Below are positions 55,277 through 64,000 of a stretch of DNA of 64,000 nucleotides, piece after piece (the stretch's first letter is position 1; each line of letters opens with the position of its first letter). Where the stretch lies: contig NZ_CP119968.1 in NCBI RefSeq assembly GCF_032163395.1, forward strand, positions 4,490,001 through 4,554,000. The letters are read 5' to 3'. Source of the DNA: Gloeocapsopsis dulcis. Its GTDB lineage: Bacteria > Cyanobacteriota > Cyanobacteriia > Cyanobacteriales > Chroococcidiopsidaceae. Under the pieces are notes generated by a model, which ran no database searches, had not been told where the DNA came from, and was given only the letters and a program-made list of their open reading frames with translations. A program made the translations under genes and the position numbers.

Positions 55277-56134
55277 CTAACTTCTAATTCCTGAACCTTG
55301 ATCTTTGATTTCTATCTGGTCTTCAACTAACTTTTGCTTACTACTCCTTGCTGCCTCTACAAATTGGTTAACACGAATCGGATCAATTGTTTGCTCGCGA
55401 CGACCGTGACGTTTTAGTGATGAGGAAACAATAACGCCATCTGCAGCTTGCATTAATGTGGAAATATTTTCCCAGCTAGCACCACTACCTATCAAAACTG
55501 GTGTGTTATGGGCGGCAGCTTTGGCGAGTTCTAAATCTTGTAAATCTGGTGGGCTACCTGTTGCCCAACCTGACAAAATAACAGCGTCAGCTAAACCGCG
55601 CTCAATGGTGTCTTGTACCGCAATCGTTAGATTGGGAGAACTTAATGGTCGTGCGTGTTTAACGAGAACATCCGCAAAAATTTTGACGTCGCTGCCAATT
55701 TCGCGACGATAACGTAATAATTGGTGTGCTTGCCCCTCGATTAATCCTTGATCAGTTGCCATAACGCCAGTCAACACATTGACACGAATGAATTGTGCCT
55801 TGACGACTGTGGCGATCGCTAAAGCACTGTGAGCATCATTACGTAGGACATTCACCCCGATGGGGACAGTCACCAGCTGCATCAATCGTTGAATCACCAC
55901 TGTCATCGCACTGACAACTGCCGGATCTACTTGATTTTTCGTAAACGGTGCGTCGAAGAAGTTTTCGATGATAATGCCATCAACACCACCACTCGCAAGC
56001 GCTGTTGCCTCTTGTTCGGCACGGTCAATCACTGCTTTGAGGTTTCCGCCCCAACCAGGTGCAGTGGGTAACGGCAGTAAATGAACTACGCCTATGATTG
56101 GGTTGGGAGTTTTAAATAGCTGCTTTAAGTCCAC
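55277..56134 (-). CDS. btpA: BtpA family photosystem I biogenesis protein
   Basis: 285 residues. The start is GTG at 56134 with GGAG six bases upstream. Signatures of the BtpA/SgcQ family: PIIGVVHLLPLPTAPGWGG, ASGGVDGIIIENFFDAPF, PIGVNVLRNDA and VLIGSGASWENI. In Synechocystis BtpA is a thylakoid-peripheral protein needed to accumulate photosystem I reaction-centre proteins. The last ~15 residues (VEDQIEIKDQGSGIRS) look repeat-derived. The downstream VKOR-thioredoxin gene may be cotranscribed, which would pair two photosystem assembly factors. Confidence 0.92.
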   Translation of the reverse strand: MDLKQLFKTPNPIIGVVHLLPLPTAPGWGGNLKAVIDRAEQEATALASGGVDGIIIENFFDAPFTKNQVDPAVVSAMTVVIQRLMQLVTVPIGVNVLRNDAHSALAIATVVKAQFIRVNVLTGVMATDQGLIEGQAHQLLRYRREIGSDVKIFADVLVKHARPLSSPNLTIAVQDTIERGLADAVILSGWATGSPPDLQDLELAKAAAHNTPVLIGSGASWENISTLMQAADGVIVSSSLKRHGRREQTIDPIRVNQFVEAARSSKQKLVEDQIEIKDQGSGIRS

Positions 56135-56566
56135 TTTTTCTCCACTACAGACGCTTCAGCTTGAGCGCAGTTAAACAAAGCAACTTAAATAGTACACGCA
56201 GCGATGACATAATTTATCCTTTGTTAGAGTTAGCAACACAGTATTCATAAGATATGTTAAGATATAATTTAGATGAACAGGAGCTTGCCACTCCAACATC
56301 AAGATAGGTAACAATTATTGTTCCTACGACAAAAACAATGCACAGGGCAAAGTAGGGTAGCTTAATACCAGTTTAACAATTGGTATTTCTTTAAGTTTAA
56401 AATTAAGAAATTTAAACGTAATTCGGTTTTATCCTCTAAGCCCAGCAGACAAACGGCATCACAATCCATTGTTAGCGCTGGTGGAGTAAGCTGACGACTC
56501 TGTGTTTCTAAAGCAGTACAATCCGCTAGCGATATTTTAGACTGCAAAACACAAGCGACTTACTGT
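56135..56566. other. 430-bp divergent spacer between btpA and rimO
   Basis: No gene recognised. TATAAT occurs near 56260 without a clear -35 partner. AACAATTATTGTT (about 56310-56322) and TACCAGTTTAACAATTGGTA (about 56367-56386) are small inverted repeats that might be operators. Confidence 0.4.
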
Positions 56567-57889
56567 ATGGGTGATAAGCCAACAATTGCGATTTCTCATT
56601 TGGGCTGCGAGAAAAACCGAATCGATACGGAACACATGCTAGGGCTTCTAGTTGAAGCTGGCTATGGTGTAGATACAAATGAAGAACTAGCAGATTATGT
56701 CATAGTGAATACCTGCAGCTTTATTCAAGCCGCGCGGGAAGAATCTGTACGAACTTTGGTAGAACTAGCAGACGCTGGAAAAAAAATTGTAATTGCGGGC
56801 TGTATGGCGCAACACTTTAAGCACGAGCTAATGGAAGAGTTGCCTGAAGCAGTAGCAGTGGTGGGAACGGGTGACTATCACAAAATAGTCAATGTGATTC
56901 ATCGAGTAGCAGAAGGAGAACGAGTTCAAGAAGTTACTTCAGAACCGACTTATATTGCTGACGAGACAACACCACGTTATCGAACAACAACTGAAGGTGT
57001 AGCTTACCTACGTGTTGCTGAGGGATGTGATTACCGCTGTGCGTTTTGCATTATTCCACATTTGCGAGGAAATCAGCGATCGCGCTCGATTGAATCAATC
57101 GTGGCAGAAGCAGAACAATTAGCAGCGCAAGGTGTCCAGGAAATTATCTTAATTTCGCAGATTACAACAAATTACGGTGTCGATATTTATGGAGAACCGC
57201 GATTAGCAGAACTGTTGCAAGCACTAGGTAAAGTTAATATTCCTTGGGTACGGATGCACTACGCCTATCCTACAGGACTGACGCCAAAAGTCATTGAAGC
57301 GATTCAAGCAACACCTAATGTTTTACCCTATTTAGATTTGCCGTTACAGCACTCACATCCAGAAACCTTGCGTGCTATGAATCGTCCTTGGCAAGGGCGA
57401 GTTAACGATGGAATTATCGAACGCATCAAGCAAGCAATTCCGCAGGCGGTGCTACGAACAACATTTATCGTTGGATTTCCTGGAGAGACTGAAGAACATT
57501 TTGAGCATCTACTACAGTTTGTCCAGCGTCATGAATTCGATCACGTAGGAGTCTTTACGTTCTCTCCAGAAGAAGGAACTCCGGCGTATAGTTTGCCAAA
57601 TCAGTTACCACAAGAAGTTATGGAAGCACGACGAGATGCGGTAATGGAAATTCAGCAACCGATTTCGTGGCGTAAAAATCAACAGGAAGTCGGCAAAGTG
57701 ATAGATGTGCTGATCGAGCAAGAAAATCCAGAAACGGGAGATTTGGTAGGACGTTCTGCCCGATTCTCTCCAGAAGTCGATGGTTTAGTTTACGTTCAGG
57801 GTGCAGCCAGGCTAGGTTCTCTGGTACCAGTCAAGATTACCGATGCCGATATTTACGACCTCTATGGTCAGATTGCCATTAATAACTAG
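56567..57889 (+). CDS. rimO: Ribosomal protein S12 methylthiotransferase
   Basis: 440 residues, radical-SAM methylthiotransferase that modifies the conserved aspartate of ribosomal protein S12. N-terminal cluster cysteines: [31 protein letters not shown] and IAGCMAQHF. The radical-SAM motif is CDYRCAFC followed by [13 protein letters not shown], and a C-terminal TRAM domain ([20 protein letters not shown]) follows. It is the paralogue of MiaB at 22839. The DEAD-box gene begins 51 bases downstream and may be cotranscribed. Confidence 0.96.
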   Translation: MGDKPTIAISHLGCEKNRIDTEHMLGLLVEAGYGVDTNEELADYVIVNTCSFIQAAREESVRTLVELADAGKKIVIAGCMAQHFKHELMEELPEAVAVVGTGDYHKIVNVIHRVAEGERVQEVTSEPTYIADETTPRYRTTTEGVAYLRVAEGCDYRCAFCIIPHLRGNQRSRSIESIVAEAEQLAAQGVQEIILISQITTNYGVDIYGEPRLAELLQALGKVNIPWVRMHYAYPTGLTPKVIEAIQATPNVLPYLDLPLQHSHPETLRAMNRPWQGRVNDGIIERIKQAIPQAVLRTTFIVGFPGETEEHFEHLLQFVQRHEFDHVGVFTFSPEEGTPAYSLPNQLPQEVMEARRDAVMEIQQPISWRKNQQEVGKVIDVLIEQENPETGDLVGRSARFSPEVDGLVYVQGAARLGSLVPVKITDADIYDLYGQIAINN

Positions 57890-57940
57890 ATTAATGGCTT
57901 GTTTATCAAAAGTGAAACATCATACATATTAGGAGACTAG

Positions 57941-59335
57941 ATGAATTTTTCCTTTGAAAGCTTGGGTCTTTCAGAAGCACGTATTAGACATTTAGAAAAA
58001 ATTGGATTTACAACAGCGACAAATATTCAAGCGCAAGCGATTCCCCACTTACTAGCAGGGCGCGATGTTGTGGGACAATCTCAAACTGGTACCGGAAAAA
58101 CAGCCGCATTTTCTTTGCCAATTCTAGAGCGCATCGATCCCAACCAAAGATCAGTGCAGGCTTTGATCCTGACACCAACACGAGAGTTAGCGGTGCAGGT
58201 AAGAGAAGCGATTTCAAGCTTTGTTGGCGATCAAAACGTCCGTGTAGCAGCAATTTATGGTGGTCAATCAATTGACCGACAAATGTTGCAATTAAAGCGT
58301 GGCGTCCAAATTGTTGTCGGTACACCTGGACGAGTCATTGATCTCATCAACCGAGGTAGCTTACAGCTTAATCAAATCAATTGGATGGTATTAGATGAAG
58401 CCGATGAAATGCTGAGCATGGGCTTTATTGACGACGTTGAAAGGATTTTACAAACTGCACCGACGGAACGGCAAACAGCGTTGTTCTCCGCAACGATGCC
58501 ATCAACAATTCGGCAATTAGTAACGAAGTTTTTGCGATCGCCTGTAACAGTAACAGTCGAACAACCAAAAGCTGCACCAACACGAATTAATCAAGTCGCT
58601 TACTTAGTTCCGCGCCATTGGAGTAAAGCACGGGCGTTGCAACCTATTTTGGCGCTTGAAGATCCGGAATCAGCTTTAATCTTTGTGCGCACCAGAAAGA
58701 CAGCTGCTGAACTAACGAATCAATTACAAGCAGCCGGTTACAGTGCAGATGAGTACCACGGCGATCTCACTCAGCAAGCGCGAGAAAGACTGTTAATGCG
58801 CTTCCGTAATAAGCAAGTGCGCTGGGTAATTGCCACTGATATTGCGGCGCGTGGTTTGGATGTAGAAGATTTGACGCACGTCATCAACTACGACTTACCC
58901 GATAGTGTCGAAACGTATGTGCACCGCATTGGACGTACTGGACGTGCAGGTAAAGAAGGAACTGCGATTTCGTTGGTACAACCATTTGAACGACGCAAGC
59001 AGCAACTAATCGAACGTCACGTTCGCCAGAGTTGGAAGGTGCTTTCGATTCCTACAAGAGCACAAATTGAAGCACGTCATCTCGAAAAACTGCAACGTCA
59101 AGTGCAAGAGGTACTTTCTGGAGAACGTTTAGCTTCGTTCTTACCAATTGTGCGCGATTTAAGTAATGAATACGACGTACACGCGATCGCTGCAGCAGCA
59201 CTACAGATGGCGTACGATTCGAGTCGTCCCGCTTGGATGCAGTCAGAAGCCGCAACAATGGAACCTGAAAAATCATCGGCACCCAAACCAGTTTTGCGTT
59301 CACCGCGATCGCAATCAGTATCGAAAAACAGCTAA
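57941..59335 (+). CDS. DEAD-box RNA helicase
   Basis: 464 residues with all core motifs: Q motif (GFTTATNIQAQAIP), SQTGTGKTAAF (I), PTRELAVQV (Ia), TPGRVIDL (Ib), VLDEADEML (II), FSATMP (III), ATDIAARGLDVEDLTHVINY (V) and HRIGRTGRAG (VI). The C-terminal ~120 residues form an extension ending in a basic, Ser/Pro-rich tail. It is of the DeaD/CshA/CrhR type that unwinds RNA duplexes, often in cold or redox stress. I do not assign crhR because the N-terminus differs from what I know of that protein. AGGAG precedes the ATG. Confidence 0.94.
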   Translation: MNFSFESLGLSEARIRHLEKIGFTTATNIQAQAIPHLLAGRDVVGQSQTGTGKTAAFSLPILERIDPNQRSVQALILTPTRELAVQVREAISSFVGDQNVRVAAIYGGQSIDRQMLQLKRGVQIVVGTPGRVIDLINRGSLQLNQINWMVLDEADEMLSMGFIDDVERILQTAPTERQTALFSATMPSTIRQLVTKFLRSPVTVTVEQPKAAPTRINQVAYLVPRHWSKARALQPILALEDPESALIFVRTRKTAAELTNQLQAAGYSADEYHGDLTQQARERLLMRFRNKQVRWVIATDIAARGLDVEDLTHVINYDLPDSVETYVHRIGRTGRAGKEGTAISLVQPFERRKQQLIERHVRQSWKVLSIPTRAQIEARHLEKLQRQVQEVLSGERLASFLPIVRDLSNEYDVHAIAAAALQMAYDSSRPAWMQSEAATMEPEKSSAPKPVLRSPRSQSVSKNS

Positions 59336-59388
59336 ATTCTAGTAAATCTGAGGAATTAGCTTTTTGACTTGTTTACTATAGTCTGGGT

Positions 59389-59421
59389 AATCTGGATACT
59401 TCTGGGTTAGCCAGATTTTTT
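59389..59421 (+). terminator. Terminator of the DEAD-box helicase gene
   Basis: AATCTGG, a 15-base loop, CCAGATT and then TTTTTC, beginning 54 bases after the stop codon. The stem is modest but the T-run is good. Confidence 0.65.
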
Positions 59422-59449
59422 CTTTGTTGAAGAGGCTGTCTGGAGATTG

Positions 59450-59974
59450 TTAAATTCCCACAGTTTTGACATAAGTTATAGCTAGCGGGGTTAACCGTTG
59501 TTCTAATTCTGTCACGATCGCGCGATCGCTTTCACTCCAAACTCTGGGTTTGCCAAAAATACACGGCTGTAAAATTCCCCACAATAGGTTATCTTGACAC
59601 AGATGCGCGTGAATTAAGGCGCGATGACCAAAATGTTTGCGTTCAAATCCTAAATTAACAACTTCAGGATTTGCAGTTTCGACATCTTCTACATAAACTG
59701 AAGGTTTAGCTTGTAATGCTGCTGAAAATAAAGGATCTTCTGCGGCTAATGATTTCGGTTCTTCACTCCACTCTGAATCTGTAACAGCAGGTATTTCTGC
59801 ACTTCGTTGCCAACAGTATGCTACTTTCCCATTTTTATTATAGGGATTACGCAGATACAGAAAGCACCGATCCGTTTGTAGCACGTTACATAACGCGGGT
59901 AACAAGGCATGAAAAATTGCATCAGGTTCGCTATGAGAAGCAAAAACATTTTCTAAAGCTTCAGGTAATTGCAT
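59450..59974 (-). CDS. GAF domain protein
   Basis: 174 residues forming one GAF domain (LCNVLQTDRCFLYLRNP ... RALIHAHLCQDNLLWGILQP). There is no output domain, and the usual chromophore cysteine of phytochrome-type GAFs is not in its expected place, although AHLCQDNLLWG contains a cysteine. It may be a stand-alone small-molecule or protein-interaction sensor. It reads leftward, converging on the helicase gene. Confidence 0.83.
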   Translation of the reverse strand: MQLPEALENVFASHSEPDAIFHALLPALCNVLQTDRCFLYLRNPYNKNGKVAYCWQRSAEIPAVTDSEWSEEPKSLAAEDPLFSAALQAKPSVYVEDVETANPEVVNLGFERKHFGHRALIHAHLCQDNLLWGILQPCIFGKPRVWSESDRAIVTELEQRLTPLAITYVKTVGI

Positions 59975-60186
59975 TGAAATTAAAACTTCACTAAGAACGT
60001 CACACCAATTGCATCATAAAAGGTATTTAAATCTTTAAATCGAGCGTAGCAACCACTGTTTAGCCATAGTATGACATTACCACCTACGGCATTTCACTTT
60101 TTCTCAGTAAAAACTGTACCTTCCGCCTAAATCATTACTCTTTCAGCATCACCCTTAATTGTGCCTGTCGCAAGTAACGGTTGCGT

Positions 60187-60999
60187 TCAGTGGCTGCCAG
60201 TTCTTCTCGATGTACCAAGGGTTTCACTCAATCCGCTGCAACACAGATGTTCAACGGCGTATGGTTGCGACAGGGAAGGTCTCTCAGTTTGCATGATCAC
60301 TTGTTCAATTGCCTGACGATATTGAGTGTCTGACCTAAAAGCAAATGTAATCGTTGGATCTAGAAATGGCGGGTTTGCCATCTCTACGCGCACATTTGGA
60401 GTAATACCAGCACCGAGGATTTCATGACCACTTGATGTATTTGCTCGTCCAATTGTCACAGCAACCACTGCACCATCTGTAAGGGGCAAAAAGTTATGAA
60501 TTAATCCTTTGCCAAACGTTGGCATCCCTACGACTACAGCCCGTTCAGAATCTTTCAGGGTTCCAGCAAGCCACTCTGCTGTGCTGGCTGTTCCTTGATT
60601 CACAAGTACTACGAACGGTTTGTTCGTAATTTGAGCCTCAGTAGAGCGGAGTTCAGTTGTGCCCGTTCGCTCTACTGATGTACCGATTAGCGCTTCTCCC
60701 AAGAAGAATCCCGCAAGTTCCTGAAGCGCAGCAACAGATCTGCCTGGATTGTTGCGTAAGTCTAACACAAAGCCATCAGCACCTTGAAACCGCTCAAGCG
60801 CCTCTTTCACCTGCTGAGGGGATGATAATGTGAACTGATGCAGAATGATATATCCAATTTGCCGTCCTTCCCAGGTTGTTTCTAACCTTGCCTGAACTGC
60901 TGGGACAGGTCTAATTTTCCTACGAGTCAGCACTACACGAAACGTTGAATTATAACTTGCACTCACGGAGCGTAGCAGATTATAGAGGTACAAAAACAA
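60187..60999 (-). pseudogene. N-terminally truncated S41 (CtpA-like) protease
   Basis: The open frame starts at a TTG with no real start. It opens in the end of a PDZ domain (FRVVLTRRKIRPVPAVQARL), then gives the S41 catalytic domain: IGYIILHQF, GFVLDLRNNPG, nucleophile Ser in NQGTASTAEWLAG and catalytic Lys in PTFGKGLIHNF. The signal peptide, N-terminal domain and most of the PDZ (about 170 residues of a typical 420) are missing, and I find none of them in the 125 bases upstream. The catalytic dyad is intact. It is most likely a broken remnant of a carboxyl-terminal processing protease. Confidence 0.75.
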
Positions 61000-61125
61000 C
61001 TTAGCGCCTCAATGCCAATTAAAGTATTGATAATCAGTGACTCATTACAACGTTCCTGTTGAGCGGCTACCATTAACCTTTTCAACACAACTAGCATCTC
61101 TTAGCAATCCGCTCCAACAAGGTCA

Positions 61126-62124
61126 TTATGGGGCGCTACTGCAATGCACTTTTTCAACAACTTGACGAATTGCATCAATGACTAATTCTGGTTTATCGAG
61201 TTGGATGGCATGTCCACTGTCATGAGCAATAATGTAAATACCTTGAGATGACTGATTCGCTAGATCCGCATGTAACTTTTGTAGTTTCTCAAGCACCTCT
61301 TGTGTTATGTCAAAGTCTGGCTTTCCAGCCGATAAGACAATGAGAGGAATCTCAGGAAATGGTTTTATCTGGCGTATCTGTTCAACCTGGTTCATGCTGA
61401 GTGATACCGCAGCCGATTCTTGAGCAAAGGTTTGCCCAAACTGAGTTTGAGAATACAGTGCTTTTGCAAGCGATCGCATTGAAGGTGGAAATTTTTGAAA
61501 TAAACCAGCCGCCATCGGCAAAGAATCTAGAGTGACGAGTAATCGAAGCAGACCGATACGCCCTATGATGGGCACCACCTGAGTTAACAGTCCTTCAAGC
61601 CGTTTGTTCAATTCAACCCATTCAGTGGGTGTCTCCTCGTACATTCTCTCATGAGCGATATCTACTAACACCATTCCAACCACTTCTTCTGGATAGTGAT
61701 AGGCAAATAAACGGGTAGATAAGCCACTTGAAGACATCCCTACTAACACATAGGGCGGCTCAATTTCAGTTGCTTTCAAAAGTTGCCGTAGCTCATTTAC
61801 GGCTTGCTCAGCGGTGCGTGGTGCTGAACTTGCATCACTCCAGCCATAGCCTGCTCGATCGTAGGTCAAGATGCTTGTAAACTTAGCGACTTCAGGCTGC
61901 ACTAGTTGCCAATCTAGGTGGGTGCCTCCGGTGCCACTATCGACAATGACTGTTGGGTGTCCTTTACCCATCATGTGATAGTGCCAATTTTTACCGTTGA
62001 TTTCAATTAATTTTCCAGTTGGCAGAAACCTGCGGCGATCGCGGCTTGTGGCAAGTGCTTGATAAATTGCTCCAAACCCGACTACTCCCATCAATACCCC
62101 AAGGGGTGCAACGAGCCATAGCAT
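61126..62124 (-). CDS. Alpha/beta hydrolase
   Basis: 332 residues. A hydrophobic N-terminal helix (LWLVAPLGVLMGVVGFGAIY) suggests membrane anchoring. The alpha/beta-hydrolase core has TVIVDSGTGGTHLDW (oxyanion region), the nucleophile elbow LVGMSSSGLSTRLFAYHYPE, an acid region near VLSAGKPDFD and the histidine in HDSGHAIQLDKPELV. The elbow reads G-M-S-S-S instead of G-x-S-x-G, with the serine in place. The ATG is preceded by AGGA and lies 18 bases downstream of the S41 lipoprotein gene's stop, so the two are probably one transcript. The substrate is unknown. Confidence 0.83.
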   Translation of the reverse strand: MLWLVAPLGVLMGVVGFGAIYQALATSRDRRRFLPTGKLIEINGKNWHYHMMGKGHPTVIVDSGTGGTHLDWQLVQPEVAKFTSILTYDRAGYGWSDASSAPRTAEQAVNELRQLLKATEIEPPYVLVGMSSSGLSTRLFAYHYPEEVVGMVLVDIAHERMYEETPTEWVELNKRLEGLLTQVVPIIGRIGLLRLLVTLDSLPMAAGLFQKFPPSMRSLAKALYSQTQFGQTFAQESAAVSLSMNQVEQIRQIKPFPEIPLIVLSAGKPDFDITQEVLEKLQKLHADLANQSSQGIYIIAHDSGHAIQLDKPELVIDAIRQVVEKVHCSSAP

Positions 62125-62142
62125 TCGGTTGAGTCCTCAAAT

Positions 62143-63315
62143 TTACATATAGTTGTGAACGATTTCCACTGCTTGTTCAAAACAGCGATCGCCACTATTG
62201 TCACATGTAGCAATTTCAATATCTGGCTGCACCCCCTTGCCTTCGATCGCATTGTCCTCAGGTGAAACGGTGTAAGCGATCGGAGCAAGAATGATAAATC
62301 CTTGCCATCTCAGCTTAAAAACCCCTCCCCCTAATACTGAACCACTGGTGCGAACCCCCAAGATTTGAGCAGATCCATGATCTTGTACCGCTGCTGCAAA
62401 GACTTCGCAGGCAGATCCACATTGGTGATCAACCAGCACAAAGTGGGGTCTTGGATCAGTCCTGGCTTCAAATCGCGTTCGATATTCAATGAAGTTCTTC
62501 TCCTGAGTTAACTTGATTTCAGCAAGACCAATATTTTTCACAGAATCATCAAAATACCCCCGAAAAATATAGGGTTCCTGCATGCCAATTCCATCTCGAG
62601 TTCGTTCTATTGCAAACACTTTATCAGGACCAATGATGTCTTCAATCAAATAACTAATGGCAGATTGAACACCGCCACCATTCCCACGTAGATCGATAAG
62701 AATTGCTTTCGCTTGGGAAAGTTCAGCTTTCGCTTGCTCAACTGCATGTCTGGTAATTTGAGGCGTAACAAAACTTTTGACCCGCAAAATTCCAACTTGA
62801 TTGCTTACCTGTGCTGAAACGATATTCGTTTCAATTGTTGATGGAGATTCCTGAGTAAATAGACGAAACAGTTGTTCGCCCTCCACCGGATCGAATACTC
62901 TCACATGAGAGATAGCAAGCTTCTCTAAATATTGGTTTGTGAGTTGTGTTAACTCTGCTCTTGACCAGCTTGATTTCGTATCAACTTCAGCAATTAATTC
63001 CTTCAGGTTTTGTTCTCGAAGTTCCTTCTTAAAGGTCGGATTAAAAATATTGGCATCCAGTTTTTGATAAACATCATTGACAAACACTTTGGCTTCTGCG
63101 GAAGAAACAGGATCTGTACCGCTTAGCGTTGATGAGGTAAACCAGTCTAATGAAAGGTCTTCCTCTGTTTCCTGAGAAATGGGAGATTGAAATGAAGGAT
63201 CTGATGACTGCCAAGGGGTAAATCTACTACCCGTGCAGCTTACTAGGTAGAGCAGTATTGCTGTCGCTACAGCAAAAAATACCATCCTTATCCATTTAAC
63301 TCGCCTTGATTGCAT
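62143..63315 (-). CDS. S41-family protein, lipoprotein, without the usual catalytic lysine
   Basis: 390 residues from the ATG at 63315; an open frame continues to 63423 but the signal peptide starts here. A lipobox (LYLVSCTGS) follows a basic, hydrophobic leader. The C-terminal S41 domain has ILIDLRGNGGGVQSAISYL, VDHQCGSACEVFAAAV (nucleophile serine) and RTSGSVLGGG, where the lysine of the Ser-Lys dyad (usually FGKG) is serine. A histidine in LAISHVRVFDPVE could instead form a Ser-His site as in nisin-resistance-type S41 proteins. It is closely related to the gene that follows it to the right (63347-64000). Confidence 0.83.
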   Translation of the reverse strand: MQSRRVKWIRMVFFAVATAILLYLVSCTGSRFTPWQSSDPSFQSPISQETEEDLSLDWFTSSTLSGTDPVSSAEAKVFVNDVYQKLDANIFNPTFKKELREQNLKELIAEVDTKSSWSRAELTQLTNQYLEKLAISHVRVFDPVEGEQLFRLFTQESPSTIETNIVSAQVSNQVGILRVKSFVTPQITRHAVEQAKAELSQAKAILIDLRGNGGGVQSAISYLIEDIIGPDKVFAIERTRDGIGMQEPYIFRGYFDDSVKNIGLAEIKLTQEKNFIEYRTRFEARTDPRPHFVLVDHQCGSACEVFAAAVQDHGSAQILGVRTSGSVLGGGVFKLRWQGFIILAPIAYTVSPEDNAIEGKGVQPDIEIATCDNSGDRCFEQAVEIVHNYM

Positions 63316-63346
63316 CTTCAAGTATTCCTTGATCGGAGGGTGGTTG

Positions 63347-64000
63347 TCATATTGCCGCATCTGCAATTGCGATCGCCTTTTCCAGACATTGGTTCCCACC
63401 GTTTGCACATTCAGGAATTTCAATATCGGGTTGAACTCCTACTCCCTCAATCATGTGTCCTTTGGGTAAGATAACCTGAACTGTTGGGGCAATTAGGGCA
63501 AAGCCTTGCCATCTTAATCTGAATGCATCGCCTCCCAAAAGGGCACCCATTGTCCGGACTCCCAAAATTTTGGCAGAGCCATAGTCTTTGATAATTCCTG
63601 CAAACAAATCGCACGCTGATCCGCACTGCTCATCAACCAGAATAAAGTGAGGTCTTGGATCGACCTGGGCTTCCAACCGTGTCCGCCACTCGATGTAGGA
63701 ATAGGTTTGTGAAAGCTCAATTTCTGCCTTGGCTTCTGCGTTGATAGCATCATCAAAATACCCTCGAAAAACATAGGGTTCTCGCGCCTGTAGACCCTCG
63801 CGAGTTCTATCTCTCGACAGTACTTTGTCAGGTCCAATGATATCCTCAACCAGATAACTAATGCTTGACCCAAAACCTCCCCCATTCCCGCGAACATCAA
63901 TGAGAATGACTTGGGCTTGAGCCAGTTGAGCCTTGGCTCGATCAAGTTCTGCCTTGGTAATGAGAGGAACAATGAAGCTTTCGACTCGGAGAATTCCGAC
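63347..64000 (-). CDS. Second S41-family paralogue (5' end beyond the window)
   Basis: The frame is open from its stop at 63347 to the window edge, 217 codons, with the N-terminus missing. It parallels the neighbouring S41 gene: VGILRVESFIVPLITKAELD, VILIDVRGNGGGFGSSISYL, REPYVFRGYFDDAIN, VDEQCGSACDLFAGII and RTMGALLGGDAFRL. The catalytic lysine position (FGKG in CtpA) is alanine here, so like its neighbour it lacks a Ser-Lys dyad. The two genes lie 31 bases apart in the same orientation, a tandem duplication. Confidence 0.85.
   Translation of the reverse strand, partial: VGILRVESFIVPLITKAELDRAKAQLAQAQVILIDVRGNGGGFGSSISYLVEDIIGPDKVLSRDRTREGLQAREPYVFRGYFDDAINAEAKAEIELSQTYSYIEWRTRLEAQVDPRPHFILVDEQCGSACDLFAGIIKDYGSAKILGVRTMGALLGGDAFRLRWQGFALIAPTVQVILPKGHMIEGVGVQPDIEIPECANGGNQCLEKAIAIADAAI

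Noticed and set aside
58008-58325. 105-codon frame antisense to the DEAD-box helicase
   Set aside because: Antisense shadow of conserved helicase motifs.
57941-59335. Assigning the helicase as CrhR
   Set aside because: Core motifs are generic and the N-terminus differs from what I know of CrhR; left without a symbol.
63514-63972. 152-codon leftward frame at the window's right end
   Set aside because: Out-of-frame shadow; the real S41 frame in this stretch continues unbroken to base 64000.

Overview
The window is chromosomal DNA of a cyanobacterium. The HIP1 octamer GCGATCGC recurs throughout, inside and between genes. There are photosystem genes (psaM, psbU), a BtpA photosystem I factor, and two lineage-typical families (a DUF3120 protein and a TIGR03279-type PDZ/radical-SAM protein). 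Base composition is moderate and AT-leaning, and genes are separated by repeat-laden spacers. I cannot name the genus from sequence alone. No rRNA, tRNA, CRISPR array or prophage was seen.

Layout. 1-5.5 kb: the 3' part of ribBA, an aldo/keto reductase, a GNAT acetyltransferase, an orphan ABC-2 permease, a relic of an xisI-type gene and a periplasmic cell-wall amidase. 5.6-10.2 kb: pyrG, then a leftward group of two sugar kinases (ROK type and D-ribulose-kinase type) around a small secreted protein. 10.5-15.7 kb: psaM with a probable RpaB (HLR1-like) site, a small membrane protein, an ArsR regulator, a WD40 protein, a COG0523 GTPase with a Zur box, and an orphan IS630-type N-terminal domain. 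15.8-22.5 kb: a GH116 glycosidase, a TnpB element broken by one stop codon, a Cys-rich copper-storage-type protein, an MBL hydrolase, and a molybdopterin oxidoreductase with its cytochrome b partner.

22.8-33 kb: miaB, a zinc-ribbon protein, ddl, a basic/Pro-rich membrane protein, a CHAT-N-like/TPR membrane protein, and a two-gene signalling operon (HisKA_2 kinase plus receiver-PAS-kinase hybrid). 33.4-42.9 kb: a HAD phosphatase, an apparently intact TnpB element, a thioredoxin-like protein, an S8 protease coupled to an OB-fold-like protein, a lipoprotein whose 3' end lies in a MITE, and a GH31 glucosidase. 43-51.2 kb: a GHL10 glycosidase coupled to the TIGR03279 protein, uppP, DUF3120, psbU and nadB. 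51.9-59.4 kb: a CHASE2/PAS/GGDEF protein, a VKOR-thioredoxin fusion, btpA, rimO and a DEAD-box helicase. 59.4-64 kb: a GAF protein, a truncated S41 protease, an alpha/beta hydrolase and two tandem S41 paralogues that lack the usual catalytic lysine; the last runs off the window.

Most of the window is housekeeping DNA. The features that best repay a second look are the two putative regulatory boxes (RpaB/HLR1 at psaM, Zur at the COG0523 GTPase), the lysine-less S41 pair, the MITE that supplies a gene's C-terminus, the structured hairpin repeats between genes, and two TnpB elements that share a left-end motif although their nucleases are of different subtypes.
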